This document shows positions 13,969 through 19,414 of a stretch of 20,690 bases of DNA, in pieces. The stretch is from IMG/VR virus record IMGVR_UViG_3300044640_003373, positions 1 through 20,690 of that record. One strand, given 5' to 3'. The translations under genes were made by a program, and so were the position numbers. This stretch comes from a virus. Numbering within the stretch: position 1 is the stretch's first letter; each line of letters opens with the position of its first letter. Under the pieces are notes generated by a model. The model was not told where the DNA came from. It did not search any database and worked only from the letters and a program-made list of their open reading frames with translations.

Positions 13969-14093
13969 GATCCAAACCTATGCTGTTGTTTCAGCATGGC
14001 GGACATCCACGGCGAATACCGCCTCGCCATGAATGCCCGCGTCATTGGCCCGGCGCTCACCCGAAACGTGGGAAAACGGGTCGCCGGACCCAT
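13965..14093 (-). CDS. Possible small ORF between tRNA and primase
   Basis: A 42-codon frame whose ATG (14093) lies 3 bases past the tRNA CCA end. Its TGA overlaps the primase ATG as ATGA, the same coupling used through this operon. It reads MGPATRFPTFRVSAGPMTRA and is rich in Arg and Met. No ribosome site precedes the first ATG, and later in-frame starts (for example MARRYSPWMSAML) are possible. It could simply supply ribosomes to the primase start. Confidence 0.3.
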   Translation of the reverse strand: MGPATRFPTFRVSAGPMTRAFMARRYSPWMSAMLKQQHRFGS

Positions 14094-14346
14094 GATTGGT
14101 TGCAGGGGTCGGACTCGAACCGACGACCTCTTGGGTATGAACCAAGCAAGCTACCGCTGCTCCACCCTGCAATCTGTGAAATATTTCAGATATCGACTTG
14201 ACCTTATGCCGCTCGGTCCCGCGTTTGCTGCCGTCAGGGCCATAAAGTTCGGGACAAGCGCCAAGCACCTGCGCGCGCCGCTTACGCGTTTCCCATCCTT
14301 TGATCGAAGCGGCGCGGCTATCACGCACGGTCGGGGCCTTCGGCAT
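13978..14346 (-). CDS. Possible small gene running into the tRNA
   Basis: ATG 14346 lies within the 3' end of the preceding gene (26-bp overlap). The first 58 residues look like real protein: MPKAPTVRDSRAASIKGWET, then RKRRAQVLGACPELYG. The frame then passes without a stop through the whole tRNA and on to a TAG at 13978, giving 122 residues in which the tRNA sense strand is translated. Tail residues after the tRNA are not convincing. Either the tRNA was inserted into this gene, or RNase P processing leaves it without a stop codon. A third possibility is that the frame is accidental. Confidence 0.35.
   Translation of the reverse strand: MPKAPTVRDSRAASIKGWETRKRRAQVLGACPELYGPDGSKRGTERHKVKSISEIFHRLQGGAAVACLVHTQEVVGSSPTPATNHGSGDPFSHVSGERRANDAGIHGEAVFAVDVRHAETTA
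14097..14171 (-). tRNA. tRNA with CAU anticodon (elongator Met or Ile2), CCA encoded
   Basis: The minus strand folds into a full cloverleaf. The 7-bp acceptor stem is TGCAGGG/CCCTGCA. The D stem is GAGC/GCTT, the anticodon stem CTTGG/CCAAG with loop TTCATAC (anticodon CAT), and the T arm GTCGG-TTCGAGT-CCGAC. A discriminator A is followed by an encoded CCA (14099-14097). The first pair is T-A, not the mismatched C1:A72 of initiators, and the anticodon stem lacks the three G-C pairs of initiators. It is therefore an elongator Met tRNA, or an AUA-reading Ile tRNA if the C is modified by the lysidine enzyme. It lies inside the leftward early operon and would have to be cut out of that transcript. 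Confidence 0.93.
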
Positions 14347-14626
14347 CCGAAATCGGCAGCAAATGGCAAGGCGGCACTTTGAGAAATGATTGCCGCGTAA
14401 AGACAACTGCATCCGACATGTCACCGCCTGCTGGCCCATGCATGATGCGCTCATAATTTTCCGCCATTTCGCGCGCCCGTTCCGGCACCCGCCGCGCTGC
14501 GGCCAATTCCTTTTCCAACTGTTCACACAGCGCAGGCGGCAGGCCGATGCGGAAATCACCGATGAACAACTGCACCTCGCCCTTATTCTCGTTCCACACG
14601 ATCTGGATATCGATATCGGCTTTCAT
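14321..14626 (-). CDS. Unknown early protein
   Basis: A 101-residue protein from ATG 14626 (GAAGG 4 nt upstream), overlapping the Cro-like gene stop as ATGA. It opens MKADIDIQIVWNENKGEVQL, a probable beta sheet, and continues with a charged helix (LCEQLEKELAAARRVPERA, then REMAENYERIM). No known motif is recognised. Position between the regulator and the primase suggests an early regulatory or replication accessory function, without direct support. Confidence 0.65.
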   Translation of the reverse strand: MKADIDIQIVWNENKGEVQLFIGDFRIGLPPALCEQLEKELAAARRVPERAREMAENYERIMHGPAGGDMSDAVVFTRQSFLKVPPCHLLPISDAEGPDRA

Positions 14627-14943
14627 GCTACCTTCTCCATAATCTGAAATAACTGGCGCGGGCATTTGCCGTGCGTGCATCCTTGCACAACCGGGTCACG
14701 CAACCGTCGTTCGCATGTCGCGCACAGCAACGGGCCATCGACGGTTTCAAACCAATCGTGTCGATCCACAATATCATCATCATGCAATTTGTTGATGATA
14801 GCTTTGGACGGGAAGGCAATTAAGCCTGTCTCCCATTTATAAACCCTTTGCTTGTTAACGCCGAAACGCGCACCAAACTGGGCCTGCGTCAAACCGAATG
14901 CCTCACGGAACGCTTTGATCTTGTGTGCTGCTAAACTAATCAT
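14623..14943 (-). CDS. Cro-like HTH regulator with C-terminal Cys cluster
   Basis: A 106-residue protein, first gene of the leftward early operon. Residues 7-40 form an XRE-type helix-turn-helix: IKAFREAFGLTQAQFGARFG, then VNKQRVYKWETGLIAFP. The C-terminal part holds Cys74 and Cys77 (CATC) and Cys89, His91 and Cys94 (CTHGKC), a spacing that could bind zinc. The gene diverges from the repressor-like gene at 15018. Operator O3 lies only 7 bp before its ATG. No ribosome site is visible, so its mRNA may start at or next to the AUG. It probably competes with the repressor for the shared operators; the Cys cluster is unusual for Cro. Confidence 0.78.
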   Translation of the reverse strand: MISLAAHKIKAFREAFGLTQAQFGARFGVNKQRVYKWETGLIAFPSKAIINKLHDDDIVDRHDWFETVDGPLLCATCERRLRDPVVQGCTHGKCPRQLFQIMEKVA

Positions 14944-14950
14944 GCTTGTC

Positions 14951-14969
14951 AGTAACCATAGAAGATACT
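14951..14969 (-). promoter_or_regulatory. Putative repressor operator O3 at leftward early promoter
   Basis: On the minus strand the 19 bases read AGTATCTTCTATGGTTACT, the best dyad among the five sites (AGTAtC...GgTtACT). Possible promoters are TTGCCA with an 18-nt gap to TACTGA, or TTGTTA with 18 nt to TATGGT. Both place the operator between or over the boxes. A degenerate half-site (AATTACC, 14994-15000) lies next to it, nearer the divergent gene. Confidence 0.65.
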
Positions 14970-15017
14970 ATGTGGCAATAACAAATTTCACTGAATTACC
15001 AATTTTGGATTTTTAAG

Positions 15018-15410
15018 ATGACCGCACATATTGTAAAATTTCCCTCGATGGCACGAAAAACCTTATCCGATTATCCGAACCGTGTGCGCTTTTGGCGTGA
15101 TCAGGTCGGATTGAAACAAGAAGAGCTTGGAAAGCTTGTTGGTCTCAGCAAGGTGCAGATTTCTCGCATTGAACTGGGACAACGCGACTTAAACTTTGGT
15201 TATGCGCGGCGGATTGCGGCTGCATTGGGCGTTGCGACCGCTGACCTATTGACCGAATTGGATAATCCGGTTGCTGCCGATCCAAAGCTGAGCGAAATTA
15301 ATAAGAATTACCGCCTGGCAACTGACGAAGGCCGCAATACGATTGCTGCCGTGGCGCAAAGCAGCGCACAATTCCGCGCTGGACCAAAAATACTCCCTTT
15401 CGCCGTCTGA
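15018..15410 (+). CDS. XRE-family repressor-like regulator (candidate immunity repressor)
   Basis: A 130-residue protein. The helix-turn-helix spans about residues 22-75: VRFWRDQVGLKQEELGKLVG, then LSKVQISRIELGQRDLNFGY and IAAALGVATADLL. There is no C-terminal peptidase (S24) domain, so RecA-stimulated self-cleavage is not expected. The gene stands alone: it diverges from the Cro-like gene and is closed by a strong terminator 31 bp after its stop. Operators lie on both sides (O3 upstream, O4 and O5 downstream), the usual layout of a phage immunity repressor. Its N-terminal arm (MTAHIVKFPSMARKTLSDYP) could reach into the minor groove. Which of the two regulators maintains lysogeny is inferred from layout. 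Confidence 0.78.
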   Translation: MTAHIVKFPSMARKTLSDYPNRVRFWRDQVGLKQEELGKLVGLSKVQISRIELGQRDLNFGYARRIAAALGVATADLLTELDNPVAADPKLSEINKNYRLATDEGRNTIAAVAQSSAQFRAGPKILPFAV

Positions 15411-15440
15411 TAAAGCCCAACTGACCGCCCAAAATTTTCG

Positions 15441-15475
15441 GCCGCGCTGCGCAATCTGTGCAGCGCGGCTTTTTT
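15441..15475 (+). terminator. Rho-independent terminator after the repressor-like gene
   Basis: A perfect 10-bp stem GCCGCGCTGC/GCAGCGCGGC with a 9-nt loop is followed by TTTTTT. It isolates the repressor-like gene from the operon starting at 15575. Confidence 0.93.
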
Positions 15476-15490
15476 GTGTCGCATATCGCC

Positions 15491-15509
15491 AGTATCTCCT
15501 ATGGTAATT
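15491..15509 (+). promoter_or_regulatory. Putative repressor operator O4
   Basis: AGTATCTCCTATGGTAATT matches the operator consensus, with a weaker right half (GGTAATT). It lies 33 bp before O5, about three helical turns, so cooperative binding is possible. Confidence 0.55.
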
Positions 15510-15515
15510 TTTTTG

Positions 15516-15544
15516 TTGCACTCGGTATCTTATATGGTTACTAT
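15516..15544 (+). promoter_or_regulatory. Rightward promoter with internal operator O5
   Basis: TTGCAC (15516-15521) and TACTAT (15539-15544) are separated by 17 nt. Operator O5, GGTATCTTATATGGTTACT (15524-15542), fills the spacer. The leader then carries AGGAG (15564-15568), 6 nt before ATG 15575. Confidence 0.68.
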
Positions 15545-15574
15545 TTAAAGCGACCGAGTTACCAGGAGACTTCA

Positions 15575-16000
15575 ATGCAACCAAATAATAATTTTCACTT
15601 GGCGCACGACGGCAGCAACATATTGCCGTTCCCTGTTGCCGCAATAGACGAAATGCCGCGCGCAATACCAAGCCCGCGTGATCGCATGACCTTTAATGAG
15701 GTTGCGCGCGAAATGTGCCTCGACTGGCATAAGCGCAACTGTGGCATTATCGAAAAACTACGCAGCTTGCACCGGCATCAATCCATGCCGTTGCCCGAAA
15801 ATCCCCGCTTTAAATCGGGTGTTCCTTGCAAGGGTGCGGAAAATATCTGCGCACACAGCATTTGGTCGCGCCAGAAATTTATGGCGTGGAAACATCGCGG
15901 GGCCGAACAAGTCGGTATTGGCCCTGCCGAAAGGCGCGCTGTGGAAGGACGCTTGGCCCGCAACGCTGCCTTGGTGGCTGGCACATCGGGTGCCCTATGA
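15575..16000 (+). CDS. Unknown early protein, first gene of integrase-side operon
   Basis: A 141-residue protein from ATG 15575 with a strong ribosome site (AGGAG, 6 nt). A longer frame back to 15458 crosses the terminator and promoter and is not used. After an N-terminal polar part (MQPNNNFHLAHDGSNILPFP) it has a helical, Cys/His/Trp-containing core: FNEVAREMCLDWHKRNCGII, then PRFKSGVPCKGAENICAHS, ending in Ala/Arg-rich helices. The Cys and His residues could hold a metal. The place just after a repressor-controlled promoter is where CII-like or antihost genes occur, but no family is recognised. Confidence 0.68.
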   Translation: MQPNNNFHLAHDGSNILPFPVAAIDEMPRAIPSPRDRMTFNEVAREMCLDWHKRNCGIIEKLRSLHRHQSMPLPENPRFKSGVPCKGAENICAHSIWSRQKFMAWKHRGAEQVGIGPAERRAVEGRLARNAALVAGTSGAL

Positions 16001-16140
16001 AAAAGATTATCCGCGAACGGCTTTACAGCTTTCTGGAAAACAATCTGGCCATTGGCTTTGCCATGTGCCTGATTGCCGCCGGTGGCATCGGCGCGGCATG
16101 GGCAAAGTTTGAAGCCCTCACATCGGCCACCCCTTTATGA
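15997..16140 (+). CDS. 47-residue single-span membrane protein
   Basis: A small protein with a basic start (MKKIIRERLYSFLENN) and one membrane segment, LAIGFAMCLIAAGGIGAAWA (residues 17-36). The start overlaps the preceding stop as ATGA and the stop overlaps the next start the same way. It should sit in the inner membrane with a short periplasmic tail. Function is unknown; small membrane proteins in this position can affect superinfection or energy state. Confidence 0.6.
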   Translation: MKKIIRERLYSFLENNLAIGFAMCLIAAGGIGAAWAKFEALTSATPL

Positions 16141-16310
16141 ATTTGGCGAGCCTTCGAAAAGCTGCCAAAGCGCGTCGCTTTGCCCACCCCGGGTTCGACG
16201 CGTCCAACCTGCCCGTGCCTTGCTTTCCCCATTTTCGGGATGATGGAGCCGAAGACGACCAAAGGTCAATTCACCTGCAAGGCGCGGGCTTTTTTGGCGG
16301 CATCGCATGA
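16137..16310 (+). CDS. Small unknown protein
   Basis: A 57-residue protein (MNLASLRKAAKARRFAHPGF at the start), with a basic N-terminal helix and a middle VPCFPHFRDDGAEDD. Both ends use ATGA overlaps with neighbours, which is the main evidence that it is real. No family is recognised. Confidence 0.5.
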   Translation: MNLASLRKAAKARRFAHPGFDASNLPVPCFPHFRDDGAEDDQRSIHLQGAGFFGGIA

Positions 16311-16459
16311 CCAATAGCCGCCCGCCTATATCACTTTCCGAAAAACGCCGCCGCGAACGGCGCTACGCCGAACAGCGCAGCTTGAATTGGTGCAGCAATC
16401 TTGGCCGTGTTGGCCATGTCGGAAGCAGGAGCCAGAAAAATGGACAGCCCAGCATTTGA
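16307..16459 (+). CDS. Small basic unknown protein
   Basis: A 50-residue very basic peptide: MTNSRPPISLSEKRRRERRY, then AEQRSLNWCSNLGRVGHVG. It is joined to the previous gene by an ATGA overlap and runs 20 bases into the next gene. It may bind nucleic acid. Evidence is limited to the coupled start and coding-like context. Confidence 0.45.
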   Translation: MTNSRPPISLSEKRRRERRYAEQRSLNWCSNLGRVGHVGSRSQKNGQPSI

Positions 16460-16844
16460 TCGCCCGCCGCTCGAAGCATCGACGGACTTGTTCGACGGCA
16501 CACCCGCTGCGCCGCCGCGCCTCAAAGAACGCGATGAATTGAACAGCGCGCAACAGGCAACGCTTGACCGGCTTATGCGGCATCCGGCTGCCTTGCTGGA
16601 CGTCAATAAGCTCCGTATGGAACAAGTGACCAAACACGGCCACAGCGACGAAAGCGACGCGGAGGAACGGCTTATCAATATGATTGGCCGCTCCCGCGAA
16701 CGCCTGACCGACGCCATGGAATATTGCGGTGGAAACGAAGCCACCAACTTCGACTATATCCGCCGCAAACTGGCCATCAGCGCCGCTCTATCCATGGCCG
16801 CAATGGACTGGATCGACAATTTTCAACCAAAGAATGAATACTAA
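16440..16844 (+). CDS. Unknown phage protein of the HGHSDESDAE type
   Basis: A 134-residue helical acidic protein. ATG 16440 is chosen because AGGAG lies 8 nt upstream; earlier in-frame starts (16401, 16416) have none. The core RMEQVTKHGHSDESDAEERL, followed later by YIRRKLAISAALSMAAMDWI (about 100-120), resembles a common phage family with a Q-x-x-x-G-[HY]-[ST]-x-E-x-D motif and a C-terminal R-x-x-L-x-x-A-A helix. I know no proven function for that family. It belongs to the operon leading to the integrase. Confidence 0.7.
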   Translation: MDSPAFDRPPLEASTDLFDGTPAAPPRLKERDELNSAQQATLDRLMRHPAALLDVNKLRMEQVTKHGHSDESDAEERLINMIGRSRERLTDAMEYCGGNEATNFDYIRRKLAISAALSMAAMDWIDNFQPKNEY

Positions 16845-16845
16845 A

Positions 16846-17139
16846 ATGGCCAACTTACCCGAAACCACAAACCCTATGGTTGCCGTCGCGCAAGGGGCGG
16901 TAGCATCGGTGCAAGCGGCGTTTCTCAAACGCTTTGACAAGTCGATCGACGTCACTGTCCACAAGTTCGTGGATCCAGCAACGCACAAACCGGCCATCGA
17001 ATTCCGTTTCAGCCCGACGAAGCCGGGCTTGCTACCCACGGCTATAGAAAAGGCATTTTTCGACGGCTTTATGGCTGGATATCAGCAATGCCATTATGTC
17101 GTCTGCAACATGTTTATGATTGAACAACCGGTGAATTGA
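16846..17139 (+). CDS. Unknown small protein
   Basis: A 97-residue protein from ATG 16846, one base after the previous stop; an in-frame ATG at 16834 would add four residues. Neither has a strong ribosome site. The chain reads AVAQGAVASVQAAFLKRFDK, then DVTVHKFVDPATHKPAIEF (a probable beta hairpin) and IEKAFFDGFMAGYQQC. No family is recognised. It is followed by 49 bp with a weak GGGCG/CGCCC hairpin (17151-17171). Confidence 0.62.
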   Translation: MANLPETTNPMVAVAQGAVASVQAAFLKRFDKSIDVTVHKFVDPATHKPAIEFRFSPTKPGLLPTAIEKAFFDGFMAGYQQCHYVVCNMFMIEQPVN

Positions 17140-17188
17140 CAAAACCACGGGGGCGGCGCAACGTGTCGCCCTTAATGATGATTGGCAG

Positions 17189-17377
17189 ATGGAGGCCGAC
17201 TTGACTATTTCCAACACCGAAGAATTCCGCTCCCTTGTGGACCGGCATGGTGGGCCGGCTGCCGTTTCTCGAAAATTTGATGTCGGACGGCGATCACTTA
17301 ATCGGCTGCTCAATGGCTCTCAACCACCGCCGAACAATTTGCTCGATGAAATGCGCACGGCAAAGGTGCCATCATGA
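17189..17377 (+). CDS. Small HTH protein upstream of integrase (Cro/YdaS-like; candidate excisionase)
   Basis: A 62-residue protein. The helix-turn-helix core is DRHGGPAAVSRKFDVGRRSL followed by NRLLNGSQPPP, the G-G-x-x-A-V-S-R-x-[FL] pattern of YdaS-type Cro-like proteins. ATG 17189 lacks a good ribosome site. A TTG at 17201 has GGAGG 5 nt before it and may be the true start, giving 58 residues. The stop overlaps the integrase start as ATGA. A tiny DNA-binding protein coupled to an integrase is a good candidate for the directionality factor, but it could also be a regulator. Confidence 0.65.
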   Translation: MEADLTISNTEEFRSLVDRHGGPAAVSRKFDVGRRSLNRLLNGSQPPPNNLLDEMRTAKVPS

Positions 17378-18654
17378 CCCGCAAGCGCAGCAAGGGCCGC
17401 ATTGGTATCCCCAACCTGTTCCCCGTCGAATTGGCTGGCGGCGTCATCAAATATCATTGGAAACCGACTCCGCGCATGCGCCGCGCGGGCTGGGCTAATC
17501 TGGATTGCGGCACGGATCGCGCGACCGCTATTCAACTGGCCGAGGCACGCAACGCTGAAATCGCCACTTGGGACGCTGGGCTTAACCATGCTGGCCTTGG
17601 CCATAATGGCGGGCCTTCACTGTCTGACATGCGCCCGCGCAGCATGCGCGAACTTGCCGACGCATGGATGCGCAGCGACCATTTCCGCAACACACTCGCG
17701 CCAAAAACACAGCGGCTATACAAACACAGCGCCGACAAGTTGATGATCTGGACCGAGCAAGGCAGCATTCCCGTTGCACATATCAGCCGCGCCGCATGTC
17801 TTGAACTGCGCGATCACTTGGTACGCAGCGGCCAAAAAAGCGCCACCGCCAACACATTGCGCGTTTTGCGCGTCCTTATGGCTTATGCCGTTGATCGCGG
17901 CATCATCGCCGTAAACCCTGCGCTAAAAATGCGCATCCCCGAATCCGACCGGCGAACCCACATCATTGACGCCCGCGCAATTGACTTGCTCGACCGCGCC
18001 GCAACTGCGCTGCATCTGCCATCGGTCAGGCTTGCCATGCTCATTGGCTTTTGGACTATGCAGCGTGAAAGTGACCTTCTCGCTTACACTAAGGCTGATT
18101 GGCGCATCATTCCAGCGGTAGACGTCCCGCCCGAAGCGCGGTGCGCCCTGTCCGACGCACACGGCAATGTATGGGGCTTCAAAAAGGCGCAGCAAAAAAC
18201 CAAGCTGCACGTATGGCCATCGGTGCCGCCCGCCGTGCGCGACCTTGTGCATACGACCATAAAGGCCAATGAAGCGCGCGACGTGCCAACCTTTGTCATC
18301 TTGCCAGATGACCGCATGGCAAAACGCTACAGCGACAAACAGTTTCAGCGCCGCTTTAGCCAGGTGCGCGCCGTCGCATGGTATGGCGCCATCCTTGCCG
18401 GTGACTGGCGGCTTGCCAAGCATATCCGCAGCACCCAATTCCGCGATTTCCGCCGCACCGGCATGTGCTATTTCGGCGAACTGCGCGTGCCCGTGCCGCT
18501 AATCGCCGCGATCAGCGGCCACAGCATCGCCTACACGCAAAAGATCATCGACACCTACATGCCGGCCAACAACCGCTTCGCCGTCATGGGGCTGGCCGAG
18601 GCGATAACCCGCGCCGCCGAACGCACCATTATCGAGGAAAGGTTAGAGGGATGA
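17374..18654 (+). CDS. int: Tyrosine recombinase (phage integrase)
   Basis: A 426-residue integrase of normal length. An N-terminal arm-type region (1-90) is followed by a core-binding SAM-like domain (about 90-190, with LADAWMRSDHFRNTLAPKTQ). The catalytic domain then shows Arg231 in FWTMQRESDLL and Lys275 or Lys277 in the hairpin QQKTKLHVWP. Box II is QFRDFRRTG (Arg360), the second His is His383 in ISGHS, and the nucleophile is Tyr395 in IIDTYMP. The usual first box II His is Arg357 here, a replacement I recall from many alphaproteobacterial integrases. The enzyme joins attP to attB and reverses the reaction with a directionality factor, perhaps the gene just upstream. The attachment core was not identified. 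Confidence 0.93.
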   Translation: MTRKRSKGRIGIPNLFPVELAGGVIKYHWKPTPRMRRAGWANLDCGTDRATAIQLAEARNAEIATWDAGLNHAGLGHNGGPSLSDMRPRSMRELADAWMRSDHFRNTLAPKTQRLYKHSADKLMIWTEQGSIPVAHISRAACLELRDHLVRSGQKSATANTLRVLRVLMAYAVDRGIIAVNPALKMRIPESDRRTHIIDARAIDLLDRAATALHLPSVRLAMLIGFWTMQRESDLLAYTKADWRIIPAVDVPPEARCALSDAHGNVWGFKKAQQKTKLHVWPSVPPAVRDLVHTTIKANEARDVPTFVILPDDRMAKRYSDKQFQRRFSQVRAVAWYGAILAGDWRLAKHIRSTQFRDFRRTGMCYFGELRVPVPLIAAISGHSIAYTQKIIDTYMPANNRFAVMGLAEAITRAAERTIIEERLEG

Positions 18655-19124
18655 CCGAGTTTAACCCCATTGAGTTTATGCTTGAGCAACATGACCTAGC
18701 AAACCGCAATCGCTATAGAATAACACATTGGGCTGTAAACGACGGCGCTTTGATGGAGCTGGCTTCGCGCGATTGGCGCAGCACATTTTGCGATGAAAAG
18801 ATGCTTGGCAAGCCTATGCTTGAAAGAGAATATCTAGGTATTCCTTTGCGGTTCATGGAACAATGGCACCCCCACTATGAACCTCGAATGGGAGTGCAGT
18901 ATGAGACCTATGGTTCTAGTATTCTAATACACGATTATGATGGCTCTATTTGGCATGGCAACGACCAGAAGCGATTTTTAAAGCGCATAAAAGACAGCCT
19001 CGATATTGCACGCGCATTGAATGACCGAATTACCCCAAAAGATACCATCGTCGCACGTGCGACGGCGATATCGTCGCACGGCGTCGCACAGAACACTGTT
19101 GACCCGCAGAAATCCGACGTTTAA
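18651..19124 (+). CDS. Unknown protein overlapping integrase end
   Basis: A 157-residue protein from ATG 18651, overlapping the integrase stop as ATGA. It is acidic and aromatic-rich: NPIEFMLEQHDLANRNRYRI, then FMEQWHPHYEPRMGVQYETY and HDYDGSIWHGNDQKRF. Base composition is more AT-rich than the integrase, suggesting separate origin. The last 25 codons are built from repeat DNA: the palindrome CGTCGCACGTGCGACG and a CCCGCAGAAATCCG motif lie inside the reading frame. The C-terminal tail may therefore be shaped by a DNA site rather than by protein function. No family is recognised. Confidence 0.68.
   Translation: MTEFNPIEFMLEQHDLANRNRYRITHWAVNDGALMELASRDWRSTFCDEKMLGKPMLEREYLGIPLRFMEQWHPHYEPRMGVQYETYGSSILIHDYDGSIWHGNDQKRFLKRIKDSLDIARALNDRITPKDTIVARATAISSHGVAQNTVDPQKSDV
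19049..19116. repeat. TGCGACG repeat cluster with 16-bp palindrome
   Basis: CGTCGCACGTGCGACG (19049-19064) is a perfect palindrome. Further CGTCGCA copies lie at 19072 and 19082, and CCCGCAGAAATCCG at 19103-19116. Another CGTCGCA occurs at 19233. The same motifs occur at 5126-5223. All of this cluster lies in the 3' end of the unknown gene after int. Confidence 0.6.
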
Positions 19125-19140
19125 GGGCGTCAATTCTTCC

Positions 19141-19162
19141 CCGGTCGTCTAACGGTAAGTTA
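19141..19162 (-). repeat. 22-bp boundary element, right copy
   Basis: Read on the minus strand it matches 5096-5117 at 20 of 22 bases, with mismatches at positions 6 and 9. Its GACGACCGG end faces the TGCGACG cluster, as in the left copy. Confidence 0.65.
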
Positions 19163-19256
19163 TTGTCCTACTGTTATTTTTCATTTACTTAACTTTCGAA
19201 TTTCACGCGAGTTTGCGGCTAATTCTGCGCAGCGTCGCATGGCTACATAGCAAAAC

Positions 19257-19278
19257 GGCGACGCATTGCTACGTCGCC
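19257..19278. other. Hairpin GGCGACG/CGTCGCC
   Basis: A perfect 7-bp stem with an 8-nt loop CATTGCTA. No T-run follows on either strand, so termination is doubtful. The stem sequence repeats the GCGACG theme of the nearby cluster. Confidence 0.5.
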
Positions 19279-19414
19279 GCTCGGTTGACCACAGAATTTG
19301 TGTCCTGAGTCTAAAGGGGTTTAGAGTTTGGATTCCACAATACGGCCAAGCCTTTCATTTTAGGCGCTGTAAGGGGCCGCAGCGCGCTTCGGCCACCTAC
19401 GGACCCGCAACGCC

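Larger units (their letters stand above)
19125..19414. other. Non-coding right border of early region
   Basis: No convincing gene is present in these 290 bp. They hold the right copy of the boundary element (19141-19162), a CGTCGCA site (19233), a 7-bp hairpin (19257-19278) and short dyads such as CTAAAGGGGTTTAG (19311-19324). Transcription enters from both sides: the integrase operon from the left and the lysis genes from the right. attP often lies beside int, so this is a natural place to look for it. Confidence 0.65.

Noticed and set aside
12545-14382. Long rightward frames at 12545-13219, 13226-13945 and 13459-14382
   Set aside because: They are shadows of the primase and helicase genes on the other strand; compositions are unnatural and the last crosses the tRNA.
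19141-19162. The boundary element as a tRNA 5' half or attP core
   Set aside because: CGGTCGTCTAACGGTAAG does resemble a tRNA D arm, but the following bases cannot form anticodon or T arms. A second reversed copy lies 14 kb away, which is not expected of a simple attP core.
4041-19239. TGCGACG as a specific iteron over the whole window
   Set aside because: Single copies also occur inside ordinary genes (for example near 4041, 6895 and, reversed, near 374). Only the tight clusters at 5159-5187 and 19049-19088 are notable.
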